Source of the DNA: Allobosea sp. BK604
GTDB lineage: Bacteria; Pseudomonadota; Alphaproteobacteria; Rhizobiales; Beijerinckiaceae
Assembly: GCF_004341515.1 (NCBI RefSeq)
Contig: NZ_SLZF01000010.1
Location: 62,001 to 126,000 of the forward strand
DNA: 64,000 nucleotides
Direction: 5' to 3'
Part shown: in pieces, positions 43,797 through 52,020 of the stretch
Layout of the letters: every line of letters starts with the position of its first letter
Position numbering within the stretch: the stretch's first letter is position 1
The notes under the pieces: generated by a model
Database searches by the model: none
Told to the model about the DNA's origin: nothing
What the model saw: only the letters and a program-made list of their open reading frames with translations
Translations under genes and position numbers: made by a program

Positions 43797-45014
43797 TCAT
43801 GCAATGGCGCCGGCGCGACGAAGCTCGCCGATCTCGGCTTCCGAGCGGCCGAGGACGGCCGTCAGCACGTCCTCGGTGTGCTCGCCGAGCATGGGCGGCG
43901 GCGCCGCGACCTGGCCGGGCGAACGGCTGAAGCGGAAGGGCACGCCGAGCTGCGAGATCTCGCCGACGCCCTCGTGCTGCAGCTTCACCACCATGCCCGG
44001 CGAATTTCGTTCGAGATCGCGGAAGGCGCCGGCGAGGTCGTTGACCGGGGCGCAGGGCACGTCGGCGGCCTCGAGGATCTCGAGCCATTCCGCCGTGCTG
44101 CGCTGCTCGGTCACGGCCGAGATTTCCGGCACCATCAGCTTGCGGTTCTTGACGCGGAGCTGGTTGGTGCGGAAGCGCTCGTCCTCACCGAGCTCCGGCC
44201 GGCCGAGTGCGGCGCAGAGATCGCGATAGATCTTGTTGGTGCCGGCGCTGATGACGACATGGCCGTCCTTGGTCGGAAAGGCCTGGTAGGGCACGAGCTG
44301 GGGATGGCCGGAGCCCATCGGCCCGAGCTCCGCGCCACCGTCGAGCACTGCGACCGAATAGTTGATCAGCATGCTCATCGTCGCATCGAGCAGCGAGACC
44401 GAGAGCTCCTGGCCCTTGCCGGAGCGCTCGCGCTCGAACAGCGCCGCCATGATCGCATTGGAGAGATAGATGCCGCCGCCGAAATCGGCGAGCGAGACCC
44501 CCGGCCGCAGCGGATCCTGCGAGTCGGGCTGGCCGGTGATGCGCATGACGCCCGAGCGGGCCTGAACCGCGACGTCCATGCCCGGCTTGTCGGCCAGCGC
44601 GCCTTCGCTATAGGCGGCGATATTGGCGTAGATCAGCCGCTCGTTGAGGGCGCCGAGCTGGTCGTAGCCGAGGCCGAGCCGTTCCATCACGCCGGGCCGG
44701 AAATTCTGCACGGCGACATCGGCCCAGCGGGCCAGGTCGCGGCATACCGCCGCGCCTTCGGGCGTCTTCATGTCGATGCCGATGCTGCGCTTGTTGCGGT
44801 TGATCGCCAGGAAATAATCGCCGCCGACGCGCGGGATATCGGCGTGGAAGCGTTCGCTGACATTCATGTAGCGGGTCGGATCGCCGCGGCCGGGCTTCTC
44901 GATCTTGAGGACATCGGCACCGAGATCGGCGAGCACCATCGTGCAATAGGGGCCGGCGACGCCATGGGTGAAATCGAGGACGCGGATGCCCGCGAGTGGG
45001 CCGGAACGTTGCAT
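43797..45014 (-). CDS. Family III CoA-transferase (CaiB/BaiF)
   Basis: The 405-residue product has the family III opening PLAGIRVLDFTHGVAGPYCTMVLADLGADVLKIEKPGRGDPTRY, with the CoA-binding RNKRSIGIDMKTPEG stretch. The catalytic aspartate probably lies in the following KPGMDVAVQARSGVM segment. These enzymes move CoA between carboxylic acids through an aspartyl-CoA intermediate. The start ATG 45014 overlaps the MaoC stop (TGATG). With MaoC, SDR and synthetase it forms a CoA-ester pathway. Confidence 0.93.
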   Translation of the reverse strand: MQRSGPLAGIRVLDFTHGVAGPYCTMVLADLGADVLKIEKPGRGDPTRYMNVSERFHADIPRVGGDYFLAINRNKRSIGIDMKTPEGAAVCRDLARWADVAVQNFRPGVMERLGLGYDQLGALNERLIYANIAAYSEGALADKPGMDVAVQARSGVMRITGQPDSQDPLRPGVSLADFGGGIYLSNAIMAALFERERSGKGQELSVSLLDATMSMLINYSVAVLDGGAELGPMGSGHPQLVPYQAFPTKDGHVVISAGTNKIYRDLCAALGRPELGEDERFRTNQLRVKNRKLMVPEISAVTEQRSTAEWLEILEAADVPCAPVNDLAGAFRDLERNSPGMVVKLQHEGVGEISQLGVPFRFSRSPGQVAAPPPMLGEHTEDVLTAVLGRSEAEIGELRRAGAIA

Positions 45015-46201
45015 CAGAGCTTCACCGAAATGTCGCGGGAGGGGAGGCGGACCTGTGCGGTGCCGCTGCAATTCTTCTCGCCGCGCTGATTGGTGCCCCA
45101 CCATTCGACATCGACCAGCGCCTCGCCGTCGACGATCTGCTTGCCGGTGACCTTGCCGGTGAGCTTGGTGAGGTCGCCGACGAGATTGGGCTTGGTCACG
45201 CGCCCGCCGACCCGCCGGACGAAGCCCATGTCGCCAGCCCAGTTGGTCATCAGGTGGCCGGCCCAGTTGATGCGCTGCCAGCCCTGGTCATAGGCGCCGG
45301 GCATGCCGATCTCGCGGGCGATCTCCACGTCGAAATGGCCGGCTGCCGGATGGCAGGGCACATGGGTCGAGGGGGAATAGTAGACGTTGTGCGGGTGGCG
45401 GTCGCGCTCCTGGAAGGCGAGCTTCAGCACATTGTAGACCGTGCGCCGGCCCGCATAGAAGCCGACGATATCGACCAGCGTCAGCGGCCCCTTGAACAGG
45501 ACCGGCAACTCCTCGCCGATGGCGACATCCTCGTAATAGCGCGCCTCGGCGCCGCGCCGCATCTCGTTGCGATAGGCGGCGGCGATCTCCTCGAGCTCGT
45601 CATCCGTATAGCGGTACGGCTCGCCGTTATTCCTCGGCTCCTTCTCGAAGCGGAAGCCGGCGCCGCTCCTGGCGCGGGGAATGCGGAAGATCTCGCCGAC
45701 ATAGCGCGAGACCTGCTCGCCCGCCTGGTTGCTGTAGATGACCTCGCCGACCTGGCTGATGAAGCGCTCGACCGAACGGCCGGATTTCTCGACCACGTCG
45801 ATCAGGCGCGCCTTGGCGCTGATCGTGTCGCCGACGCGCACCGGCTTGCTGTGCTCGAAGGTGCCGCCGGCGAAGATCCACTGCACGCCCGGCAGGCCCG
45901 GCGCCACGATGCCGCTGTCGATCGTATAGAGGAAGGTCGGCGGCGCGATATTCGTGCCCCAGACGCTGCCCTTGCCGTAATCAGTGGTCGAGAACAGCGG
46001 GTTGTCGTCGCCGACGCTGTACTGCGCCCAGCGCCGGATGTCGTGCAGCGAGATCGGCTCGTAGATCGCCGGCAAATGAACGTCGCGGCGGAGCCAGACG
46101 CCGATCAGCTTGCGGGCTGCCTCGACCTGCTGGTCGCTCAGTCCCGGCGCCTGCTTGCCACGGTCGAGCAGGCGCGCCGCGCCCTCGTTTCCTTCGCCCA
46201 T
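45014..46201 (-). CDS. MaoC-like/FAS1-type acyl-CoA dehydratase (double hot-dog)
   Basis: The 395-residue protein appears to have two hot-dog domains. The N-terminal part has YSVGDDNPLFSTTDYGKGSVWGTNIAPPTFLYTIDSG and FAGGTFEHSKPVRVGDTISAKARLIDVVEKSGRSVERFISQ; the C-terminal part ends with GEALVDVEWWGTNQRGE. FAS1-like MaoC proteins hydrate or dehydrate CoA esters such as mesaconyl- or itaconyl-type substrates. It is the first gene of the leftward unit and has a GntR-type site 49 bases upstream. Confidence 0.87.
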   Translation of the reverse strand: MGEGNEGAARLLDRGKQAPGLSDQQVEAARKLIGVWLRRDVHLPAIYEPISLHDIRRWAQYSVGDDNPLFSTTDYGKGSVWGTNIAPPTFLYTIDSGIVAPGLPGVQWIFAGGTFEHSKPVRVGDTISAKARLIDVVEKSGRSVERFISQVGEVIYSNQAGEQVSRYVGEIFRIPRARSGAGFRFEKEPRNNGEPYRYTDDELEEIAAAYRNEMRRGAEARYYEDVAIGEELPVLFKGPLTLVDIVGFYAGRRTVYNVLKLAFQERDRHPHNVYYSPSTHVPCHPAAGHFDVEIAREIGMPGAYDQGWQRINWAGHLMTNWAGDMGFVRRVGGRVTKPNLVGDLTKLTGKVTGKQIVDGEALVDVEWWGTNQRGEKNCSGTAQVRLPSRDISVKL

Positions 46202-46249
46202 ATGACGTCTCCACCAATTCGCGGCTGCTGTTTAGCCGTCATTATTTCA

Positions 46250-46265
46250 TGCATGATTGCATGCA
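46250..46265. promoter_or_regulatory. GntR regulon site A (MaoC unit and PrpD gene)
   Basis: TGCAT-GATTGC-ATGCA is a perfect 5-bp dyad with 6-base spacer in the divergent gap between the MaoC unit and the PrpD gene. It matches two other sites near gntR. Confidence 0.7.
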
Positions 46266-46338
46266 GATTTTCATGGCGCAACCCGAGCGACCGCGCTATT
46301 TCGACATGGCTGCCACGTCGTGAAGTGGGGATGTCGAG

Positions 46339-47724
46339 ATGGATGAGCACCAGCCTTTTGCCCGCCGCATCGCGCAATTCGCCTTGGGTCTCGGGCCGAT
46401 GGCGGGGCGCGAGGACGTGCGCGAGACGATCACGCGCTCCGTCGTCGATACGGTCGCCTGTCTCGTCGGCGCGCTCGACGCCAAGTCGGTGATTTCGGCC
46501 CGCGAAGCCGCTTTGGCCTTTGAGGCCGTGCCCGCGGATGCAGCTGTGCCAAGGGCGTCTCTCGCCGGCTCCGATGGTTATGCCACCATTGCCGCTGCCA
46601 GCTTCGTCAACGGCATCGCCGCTCGCTATCTCGACTATAACGACATCTACCTGTCGAAGGAGGCGATGCATCCGAGCGACAACATCCCGATGGTCCTGGC
46701 CCTCGCGGAAGGGCTCGGGCGCAGCGGTGCCGATGCGCTCGACGCCATCATCCGGGGCTATGAGGTGCATTGCCGGCTCGCCGACACGGTCAGCACCCGC
46801 AAGGGCGGATGGGACAATGTCATCCTCGGCGCGATCGCGGCTGCGGTCGCCGCCAGCACGCTGCTCGAGCTCGACGAGGAGGCGCTGGCCAATGCCATCG
46901 CGATCGCCGCCACCGGCAATGTCGCCCTGATGGAGACGCGCGTCGGCGAGCTCTCGATGTGGAAATCGGCCGCCTGCTCCTATGCCGGGCGCGCCGGCCT
47001 GTTCGCCGCGATGCAGGCCCGCCATGGCCTGACCGGGCCGGCGCTGGCGCTCGACGGCAAGAAGGGGCTGTTCGCGCAGGTCACGGGTGTTGCCGACCCC
47101 GCGCATTTCACGCTTCCCGTGGAGCGGCCGAGCCTCTTCGACGTCCATCTCAAGGCCTATCCGATCCAGTATTTCACCCAGACGGCGATCGACGCGGCGC
47201 TTGCGGTGCGCGGCGCGGCCCCCGTCGCCGAGATCGAGCGAATCCGGGTCGAGACCTTCGAGTTCGGCCGCGTCGCGGCGGCAGACAGCCCGCAGAAATG
47301 GCAGCCGCGCACCCGCGAGACCGCCGATCACAGCTTGCCCTATGCGGTCGCGGCAGCGCTGCTCGACGGCAAGGTCGGCGAGGCGCAGTTCGAGCCGGCG
47401 CGTATCCTCGCCAACGACATCCAGTCGCTGATGGCGCTGATCGAGGTCGAGGAGAATCCGGATTTCACTGCCGCCTATCCCGAGCGCGTCCCGACGCGGA
47501 TCACGGTCAGCGCGCGCGGTGGCGATACGCATGAGGCACAGGTCGACTTTCCGCGCGGCCATGCCCGCAATCCGATGTCGCATGACGAGATTTCCGCCAA
47601 GTTCCGCGACATGTCGCCATTTGGCGGCGAGACCGATGCGCTCCTGGGCGAATGGTGGCGGCTCGCGTCCTTGCCGGGCGCGGCCTTCGCCGCGCTCATC
47701 CGCAAGACGCTGATCGCCGCCTGA
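46339..47724 (+). CDS. MmgE/PrpD-family protein (2)
   Basis: The 461-residue protein is a second MmgE/PrpD member, divergent from the MaoC unit. Landmarks are RSVVDTVACLVGALDAKSV, ARYLDYNDIYLSKEAMHPSDNIPMVLALAEGL and LKAYPIQYFTQTAIDAAL. Both paralogues have the same length but quite different sequence, so they probably act on different intermediates or stereoisomers. It is monocistronic and convergent with the second ABC importer. Confidence 0.9.
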   Translation: MDEHQPFARRIAQFALGLGPMAGREDVRETITRSVVDTVACLVGALDAKSVISAREAALAFEAVPADAAVPRASLAGSDGYATIAAASFVNGIAARYLDYNDIYLSKEAMHPSDNIPMVLALAEGLGRSGADALDAIIRGYEVHCRLADTVSTRKGGWDNVILGAIAAAVAASTLLELDEEALANAIAIAATGNVALMETRVGELSMWKSAACSYAGRAGLFAAMQARHGLTGPALALDGKKGLFAQVTGVADPAHFTLPVERPSLFDVHLKAYPIQYFTQTAIDAALAVRGAAPVAEIERIRVETFEFGRVAAADSPQKWQPRTRETADHSLPYAVAAALLDGKVGEAQFEPARILANDIQSLMALIEVEENPDFTAAYPERVPTRITVSARGGDTHEAQVDFPRGHARNPMSHDEISAKFRDMSPFGGETDALLGEWWRLASLPGAAFAALIRKTLIAA

Positions 47725-47742
47725 CCTCGCGACCAAGTGCTG

Positions 47743-48519
47743 TCAGGCGTTGGCGATCTCGGCCCGCCAGGGCAGGGCCCTGGCCCCGATGAATTCGCCG
47801 ATGGCGAGGAGAACGAGGCCAAGGACAGCAAGTAGGACGATGGTCCCCATCACCGTCGCGGCATTGAGCTCGTTCAGCCCGTAGATCATCACGCTGCCCA
47901 GCCCGCTATTGCCGCCGACGAATTCCTGGAAGACCGTGCCGACGAAGGCGTAGGCGACCGATTGCGGAAAGGCGCGCATGGTCCAGGCCAACGCGACCGG
48001 GATCTGCAGGTCGAGGATCTCGTGGCGATGCCCGCCGCCGAGGACGGCGACATGGTCGATGCGGGCACGGTCGATCGTCGAGATGCCGTGCATCACGTTG
48101 AAATAGACGATGAAGAAGACGAAGGACGCCGCCATCACGATGCGCGGCTCGATGCCGATGCCGAGTGCGATCAGCAAATAGGGCGCCAGCACGATGCGCG
48201 GGATTGCGTTCGCAGTGCCGATGAAGGGATCGAGCACTCGCCGCATCAATGTCGAATTCGCCAGCAGCAGGGCGGCGCCGAAGCCGGTGAGCAGGCCGGC
48301 GATCAATCCCAGTACCGTCGCCAGCAAGGTGTAGCCGACATGCATCGCGAGCCGCGACTGGCCGTAGAGCTTGACCAACTGGCGCGCGACACCTGATGGC
48401 GTCGAGACGATGAAGGGGTCGAAGATCGGGAGCTGCCCGAGCAGCGGGATCCGGCTGCCCCATTCCCACAGCGCCAGGACAGCCGCCGCGAAGAGGATAC
48501 GTGCGATCCAGATCTTCAT
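47743..48519 (-). CDS. ABC importer permease 2, SsuC/TauC type (system B)
   Basis: The 258-residue product begins with a helix (MKIWIARILFAAAVLALWEWG) and has about six in all. The coupling loop is seen in DRARIDHVAVLGGGHRHEILDLQIPVALAW. ATG 48519 overlaps the preceding permease stop by four bases (ATGA). Two different permease genes in one NMT1-type system imply a heterodimeric channel. Confidence 0.88.
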   Translation of the reverse strand: MKIWIARILFAAAVLALWEWGSRIPLLGQLPIFDPFIVSTPSGVARQLVKLYGQSRLAMHVGYTLLATVLGLIAGLLTGFGAALLLANSTLMRRVLDPFIGTANAIPRIVLAPYLLIALGIGIEPRIVMAASFVFFIVYFNVMHGISTIDRARIDHVAVLGGGHRHEILDLQIPVALAWTMRAFPQSVAYAFVGTVFQEFVGGNSGLGSVMIYGLNELNAATVMGTIVLLAVLGLVLLAIGEFIGARALPWRAEIANA

Positions 48520-49319
48520 GGCCTGGCGCCCCCGGGCGTGGCGTCGCCTAGCATCAACCGATGCGCGAAGGCGCGCTGCAGCCCGCGCGTGATTGCGATC
48601 AGCACGAGCCCGATGATGCCGAGGGCCAGCGCGCTGATGATGAGATCGTCGGGATGGCCGCGCTGCATCGCGTTGAACATCAGCGCGCCCAGGCCGCTCT
48701 CGGCATTCAGGCTCTCGGCGAAGACGACGCCGACCAGCGCGAAGGCGATCGCATTGGGCAAGGAGGCGATGACGGCGCCGATCGACGACCAGATGCGGAC
48801 GTCGCGCATGCGGTGCCAATAGCTGCCGCCGAGCGCCCTGACCCCGTCGAGCAGGGCCGGCGGGGCATGCACGGCGGCATCGAGCACGTTGAAGAAGACG
48901 ACGAGGAAGACGATCAGCCCGGACATCACGATCTTGGTGATGAAGCCGAAGCCGAAGAGCAGGGTCAGCGTCGGCACCCAGGCGACGCGTGGCACGGCGT
49001 TGGCCGCAGCCAGGAAGGGGGCGAGCGTCAGGCGGATCGTGGTGAATTCCGCCAGCGCGACGCCGAGTACGAACCCCAGCGCGCTGCCGCCGGCGAGGCC
49101 GACGAAGGTGGCGAGCACGGTGTCGCCGATCTGTCGGCTCAGCGGCGGCAAACCCTCGACGCCCTGCCAGAGCGCAGCGACGCGCGGGAAGACCAGCGAA
49201 GGCCGGCTCCACAGCATCTCGTCGATCGGGCCGAACTGCCAGAGCGCCAGGATCGCCAGGATGATGGCGATCTGGATCGCGGCGACCGTCAGGCCACTCG
49301 GCTGCCTAGGGCTCGCCAA
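48516..49319 (-). CDS. ABC importer permease 1, SsuC/TauC type (system B)
   Basis: The 267-residue protein has about six membrane helices, opening with LTVAAIQIAIILAILALWQFG. The coupling loop is HAPPALLDGVRALGGSYWHRMRDVRIWSSIGAVIA near residues 155-190. It overlaps the ATPase gene by 14 bases. It is related to but clearly distinct from permease 2. Confidence 0.88.
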   Translation of the reverse strand: MASPRQPSGLTVAAIQIAIILAILALWQFGPIDEMLWSRPSLVFPRVAALWQGVEGLPPLSRQIGDTVLATFVGLAGGSALGFVLGVALAEFTTIRLTLAPFLAAANAVPRVAWVPTLTLLFGFGFITKIVMSGLIVFLVVFFNVLDAAVHAPPALLDGVRALGGSYWHRMRDVRIWSSIGAVIASLPNAIAFALVGVVFAESLNAESGLGALMFNAMQRGHPDDLIISALALGIIGLVLIAITRGLQRAFAHRLMLGDATPGGARP

Positions 49320-50130
49320 GGCTGAACTCCTCGCTCAGCGCCGCCCAGGTCTGCTGGTAGCAGGCGGAGAATTCCGGCATCTGCTTGACCTGGAAGACGT
49401 TGCGTGGCCGCGGCAGCGGCACCTCGACGATGTCGAGGATGCGTCCTGGCCGCTTGGAAAAGATGACGATCCGATCGGCCAGCGTCACCGCCTCTTCGAG
49501 ATCATGCGTGACGAAGACGACCGTCTGCCGGCTCTCCGACCAGAGGTCGAGCAGGTATTGCTGCAGCCCGGCGCGGGTAAAGGTGTCGAGCGCGCCGAAG
49601 GGCTCGTCCATCAGCAGCACGCTCGGCTCGATTGCGAGCATGGCGCAAAGAGCGGCGCGCCGGCGCATGCCGCCCGAGAGCTCGCTCGGATAAGCGCCTC
49701 GGACATCCGCGAGTCCGGCAATCTGGAGCAGGTGGTCGACGCGCTGACGCGCCTGGGCATCGTGCTTCAGGCCGCGATAGGACAGGCCGAGCGAGACGTT
49801 GTGCTCGACCGTGTACCAGGGCAGCAGCGTCTCCTTCTGGAAGAGATAGCCGATCTCGGACAGCGGCTTTCCCTGGACCTGCCGCTCGCCGATATGGATG
49901 CTGCCGGCAGAAGGCTCGGCGAGGCCCGCGATCGCATTCAGCAAGGTCGTCTTGCCGCAGCCGGACGGCCCGACGAAGGCGACGAACTCGCCGGCAGCGA
50001 TCGTCAGGTCGATCGTCGTCAGCGCCTCGATCCTGCCGCCGGCGCGCGTGGTATAGCTCTTTTCCACCCCCGCAATGGCGATCCGCGCGCCGGCCGGCCG
50101 GGTGGTTTGGAGCTTGGCCATCGCGTTCAC
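49306..50130 (-). CDS. ABC importer ATPase, SsuB/TauB type (system B)
   Basis: The 274-residue ATPase has Walker A GPSGCGKTT (about 54-62), signature LSGGMRRRA, Walker B VLLMDEPFGALD and H-loop FVTHDLEEA. GTG 50130 overlaps the binding-protein stop; ATG 50121 is an equally plausible start. It is more similar in layout to system A's ATPase than to LivF, as expected for the NMT1 class. Confidence 0.92.
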   Translation of the reverse strand: MNAMAKLQTTRPAGARIAIAGVEKSYTTRAGGRIEALTTIDLTIAAGEFVAFVGPSGCGKTTLLNAIAGLAEPSAGSIHIGERQVQGKPLSEIGYLFQKETLLPWYTVEHNVSLGLSYRGLKHDAQARQRVDHLLQIAGLADVRGAYPSELSGGMRRRAALCAMLAIEPSVLLMDEPFGALDTFTRAGLQQYLLDLWSESRQTVVFVTHDLEEAVTLADRIVIFSKRPGRILDIVEVPLPRPRNVFQVKQMPEFSACYQQTWAALSEEFSLGEP

Positions 50131-51140
50131 TTCGCGAAGGCCCCGACATCCTTGACGAGCTGGTCGTAGCCGTATTTTCCGCGCTCGGCTTCGGGGATCA
50201 GGCCGTTGGCGACGACGAAATCCTGCCAGCGCCTATATTCCTCGGGTGTGATCCTGATGCCCTGCGGTCGCCAGTAATTCTCCTTGTAGTCCTTAACCGC
50301 CAGCGTCACCGAGGCGAGATCCTGGCCGCCCATATCGGCGAGGATCGTCTTGGCAACCTCTTCCGGCGAGTTCGTCCTGATGAAGTCGTCGGCGGCGGCC
50401 ATGGCGCGCACGACCTTCTTCACCATCTCCGGCTTCTGGTCGATCGTGGCTTGCAGCGCGTAGATCACCGAGGAGGGCATCGGGCCGCCGAAGATCGCGT
50501 CCCATTCCTTGCTGTCGCGGGAATCGAAGATGACGCGGCCATAGCCTTCCTTGACCGCCGTCTCGATCATCGAGACGCTCGCCACAGCTGCCTCGATGCG
50601 GCCGCTGCGCAGGGCGCCGACGATATTGTTGAGGGCGCCGAGGCTGAGCCATTGCACGTCCTGGTTCGTCAGGCCCGACTTCAGGAACATGTAGTTCGCA
50701 TAATAATAGGCGCCGCCGCCGGTTGCGGTGACGCCGATCGGCTTGCCCTTGAGATCGGCGAGCGTCTTGGCGGCCGAGCCCTTGTTGACCAGGATGTTGC
50801 CGAAAGTGTTGCGCTGGTCGACCGCGGCCAGCATCGCCGCCGGGCGGCCTTCGCGGTTGATGACGATGACATGCTCGGGATTGCCGAGCAGCACGTCGGC
50901 CTGTCCGGTCGCGAGCAACTGGGCCGAGCGCGAGCCGCTGCCGGTGACGATCAGGTTCGGCTTAAGGCCCTCGGCGACGAAATAACCCTTGGCCATCGCG
51001 ACATAGATGTGGGTGTAGATCGGGTCGCGCACGCCGACGGAGAGATTGATCGGGATCGGCTGTTGCGCCGCCGCAGGCTGTGATGCCGCGGCGAGACCGA
51101 GTCCCAGCAGGAATGCGCTGACCATCGCTTTGAACGGCAT
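50127..51140 (-). CDS. NMT1/SsuA-type ABC importer binding protein (system B)
   Basis: The 337-residue product has a signal peptide (LLGLGLAAASQPAAAQ) and the NMT1-like fold: YVAMAKGYFVAEGLKPNLIVTGSGSRSAQLLATGQADVLLGNPEH, then LKGKPIGVTATGGGAYYY. It leads a four-gene unit (binding protein, ATPase, two permeases). A site matching the GntR motif lies 38-53 bases upstream of ATG 51140. Confidence 0.9.
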   Translation of the reverse strand: MPFKAMVSAFLLGLGLAAASQPAAAQQPIPINLSVGVRDPIYTHIYVAMAKGYFVAEGLKPNLIVTGSGSRSAQLLATGQADVLLGNPEHVIVINREGRPAAMLAAVDQRNTFGNILVNKGSAAKTLADLKGKPIGVTATGGGAYYYANYMFLKSGLTNQDVQWLSLGALNNIVGALRSGRIEAAVASVSMIETAVKEGYGRVIFDSRDSKEWDAIFGGPMPSSVIYALQATIDQKPEMVKKVVRAMAAADDFIRTNSPEEVAKTILADMGGQDLASVTLAVKDYKENYWRPQGIRITPEEYRRWQDFVVANGLIPEAERGKYGYDQLVKDVGAFAK

Positions 51141-51177
51141 CTCGTCCTCCCTGTGGATTTTTGTGTTCTATTTTTCA

Positions 51178-51193
51178 TGAATTTTTGCATGCA
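51178..51193. promoter_or_regulatory. GntR regulon site B (ABC system B)
   Basis: TGAAT-TTTTGC-ATGCA, one base off the perfect dyad, lies upstream of the system B binding-protein gene. Confidence 0.65.
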
Positions 51194-51249
51194 GAATTGG
51201 TTCTGGCAATCCCTTCTCCCGGTCATGGCGACGCGGGCGTTCGGAAGCG

Positions 51250-51939
51250 TTAGGGGCGCAAAGTCGAGGGCGCGAACTGGCGCAGATGTGAAAGCAGACG
51301 CTCGCGCGCGCCGCGAATATGCTGCGCGAGGATCTTGCGCGCCTTGCTCTCCTGGCCCTTCTCGAGGGCGCCGAGCAGGGCAAGGTGATCCTCGTAGACC
51401 GCGAGGCCGCGGGTGTCCGACATTCCGGCGATGCGACGCTTCAGGATCAGCCGCTCGAAAATGCCGTTGAGCATCGAAACGAGATAGGCATTGCCCGTGA
51501 GGCCCGCGAGAGCGAGGTGGAAATCGCGGTCGACGAGCATCCGCTCATAGGTGAGGTTCTGCGTGATCAGCGTGGAATAGCGCTCGTTGATGGTGCGCAG
51601 CTGACGCAGATCGTCTTCGGTGACTCCGCGCTCGAACAGGCGTTCGAGCTGGTAGAGTTCGAGCGCCTCACGGGTCTGGTAATAGTCGCGCGTATCATCG
51701 TCGCTGGTCTCGCCGACGAAAAAGCCGCGCCGGGGCAGGCGGAAGACGTAACCTTCCTGCAGGAGGCGCTCTAGCGCCTCGCGGACCGGGGTGCGGGACA
51801 CGCCGAGGAGCTCGGCAATGCCCTGGTGGGTCAATTTGACGCCGGGCCTAAGCCTGTTGGTGAGGATCTCGGCCTTGATCCGATCGTAGACGCTGGCGTT
51901 CAAGCTCGCTTCTTTCGATTCAGCGCGGGCCCTCGCCAT
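51250..51939 (-). CDS. GntR/FadR-family transcriptional regulator
   Basis: The 229-residue product has a GntR winged helix (VYDRIKAEILTNRLRPGVKLTHQGIAELLGVSRTPVREALERLLQEGYV, about residues 16-64) and an all-helical FCD effector domain. Probable metal-binding residues are Asp and His in DRDFHLALAGLTGN and His in YEDHLALLGAL and LAQHIRGARERLLSHL. FCD regulators usually repress catabolic genes and release DNA on binding a carboxylate. ATG 51939 has GGGGAGA upstream; a start at 51987 is possible but would lie close to site C. It is the likely master regulator of the 36.8-53.1 kb region. Confidence 0.92.
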   Translation of the reverse strand: MARARAESKEASLNASVYDRIKAEILTNRLRPGVKLTHQGIAELLGVSRTPVREALERLLQEGYVFRLPRRGFFVGETSDDDTRDYYQTREALELYQLERLFERGVTEDDLRQLRTINERYSTLITQNLTYERMLVDRDFHLALAGLTGNAYLVSMLNGIFERLILKRRIAGMSDTRGLAVYEDHLALLGALEKGQESKARKILAQHIRGARERLLSHLRQFAPSTLRP

Positions 51940-51982
51940 CACGGTCTCCCCATTCGGTTGCACGTCCTTTTCAGCATCGACT

Positions 51983-51998
51983 TGCATGCGCTATTGCA
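51983..51998. promoter_or_regulatory. GntR regulon site C (gntR and MBL-fold gene)
   Basis: TGCAT-GCGCTA-TTGCA on the + strand (TGCAA-N6-ATGCA on the other) lies in the 81-base gap between gntR and the divergent MBL-fold gene. It implies autoregulation. Confidence 0.65.
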
Positions 51999-52020
51999 TC
52001 CAATCAAGTGAGACTCAAGC

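Noticed and set aside
47743-49212. 489-codon frame suggesting a fused double permease
   Set aside because: Its first half is the out-of-frame shadow of permease 1; the real second permease starts at ATG 48519 with a four-base overlap.
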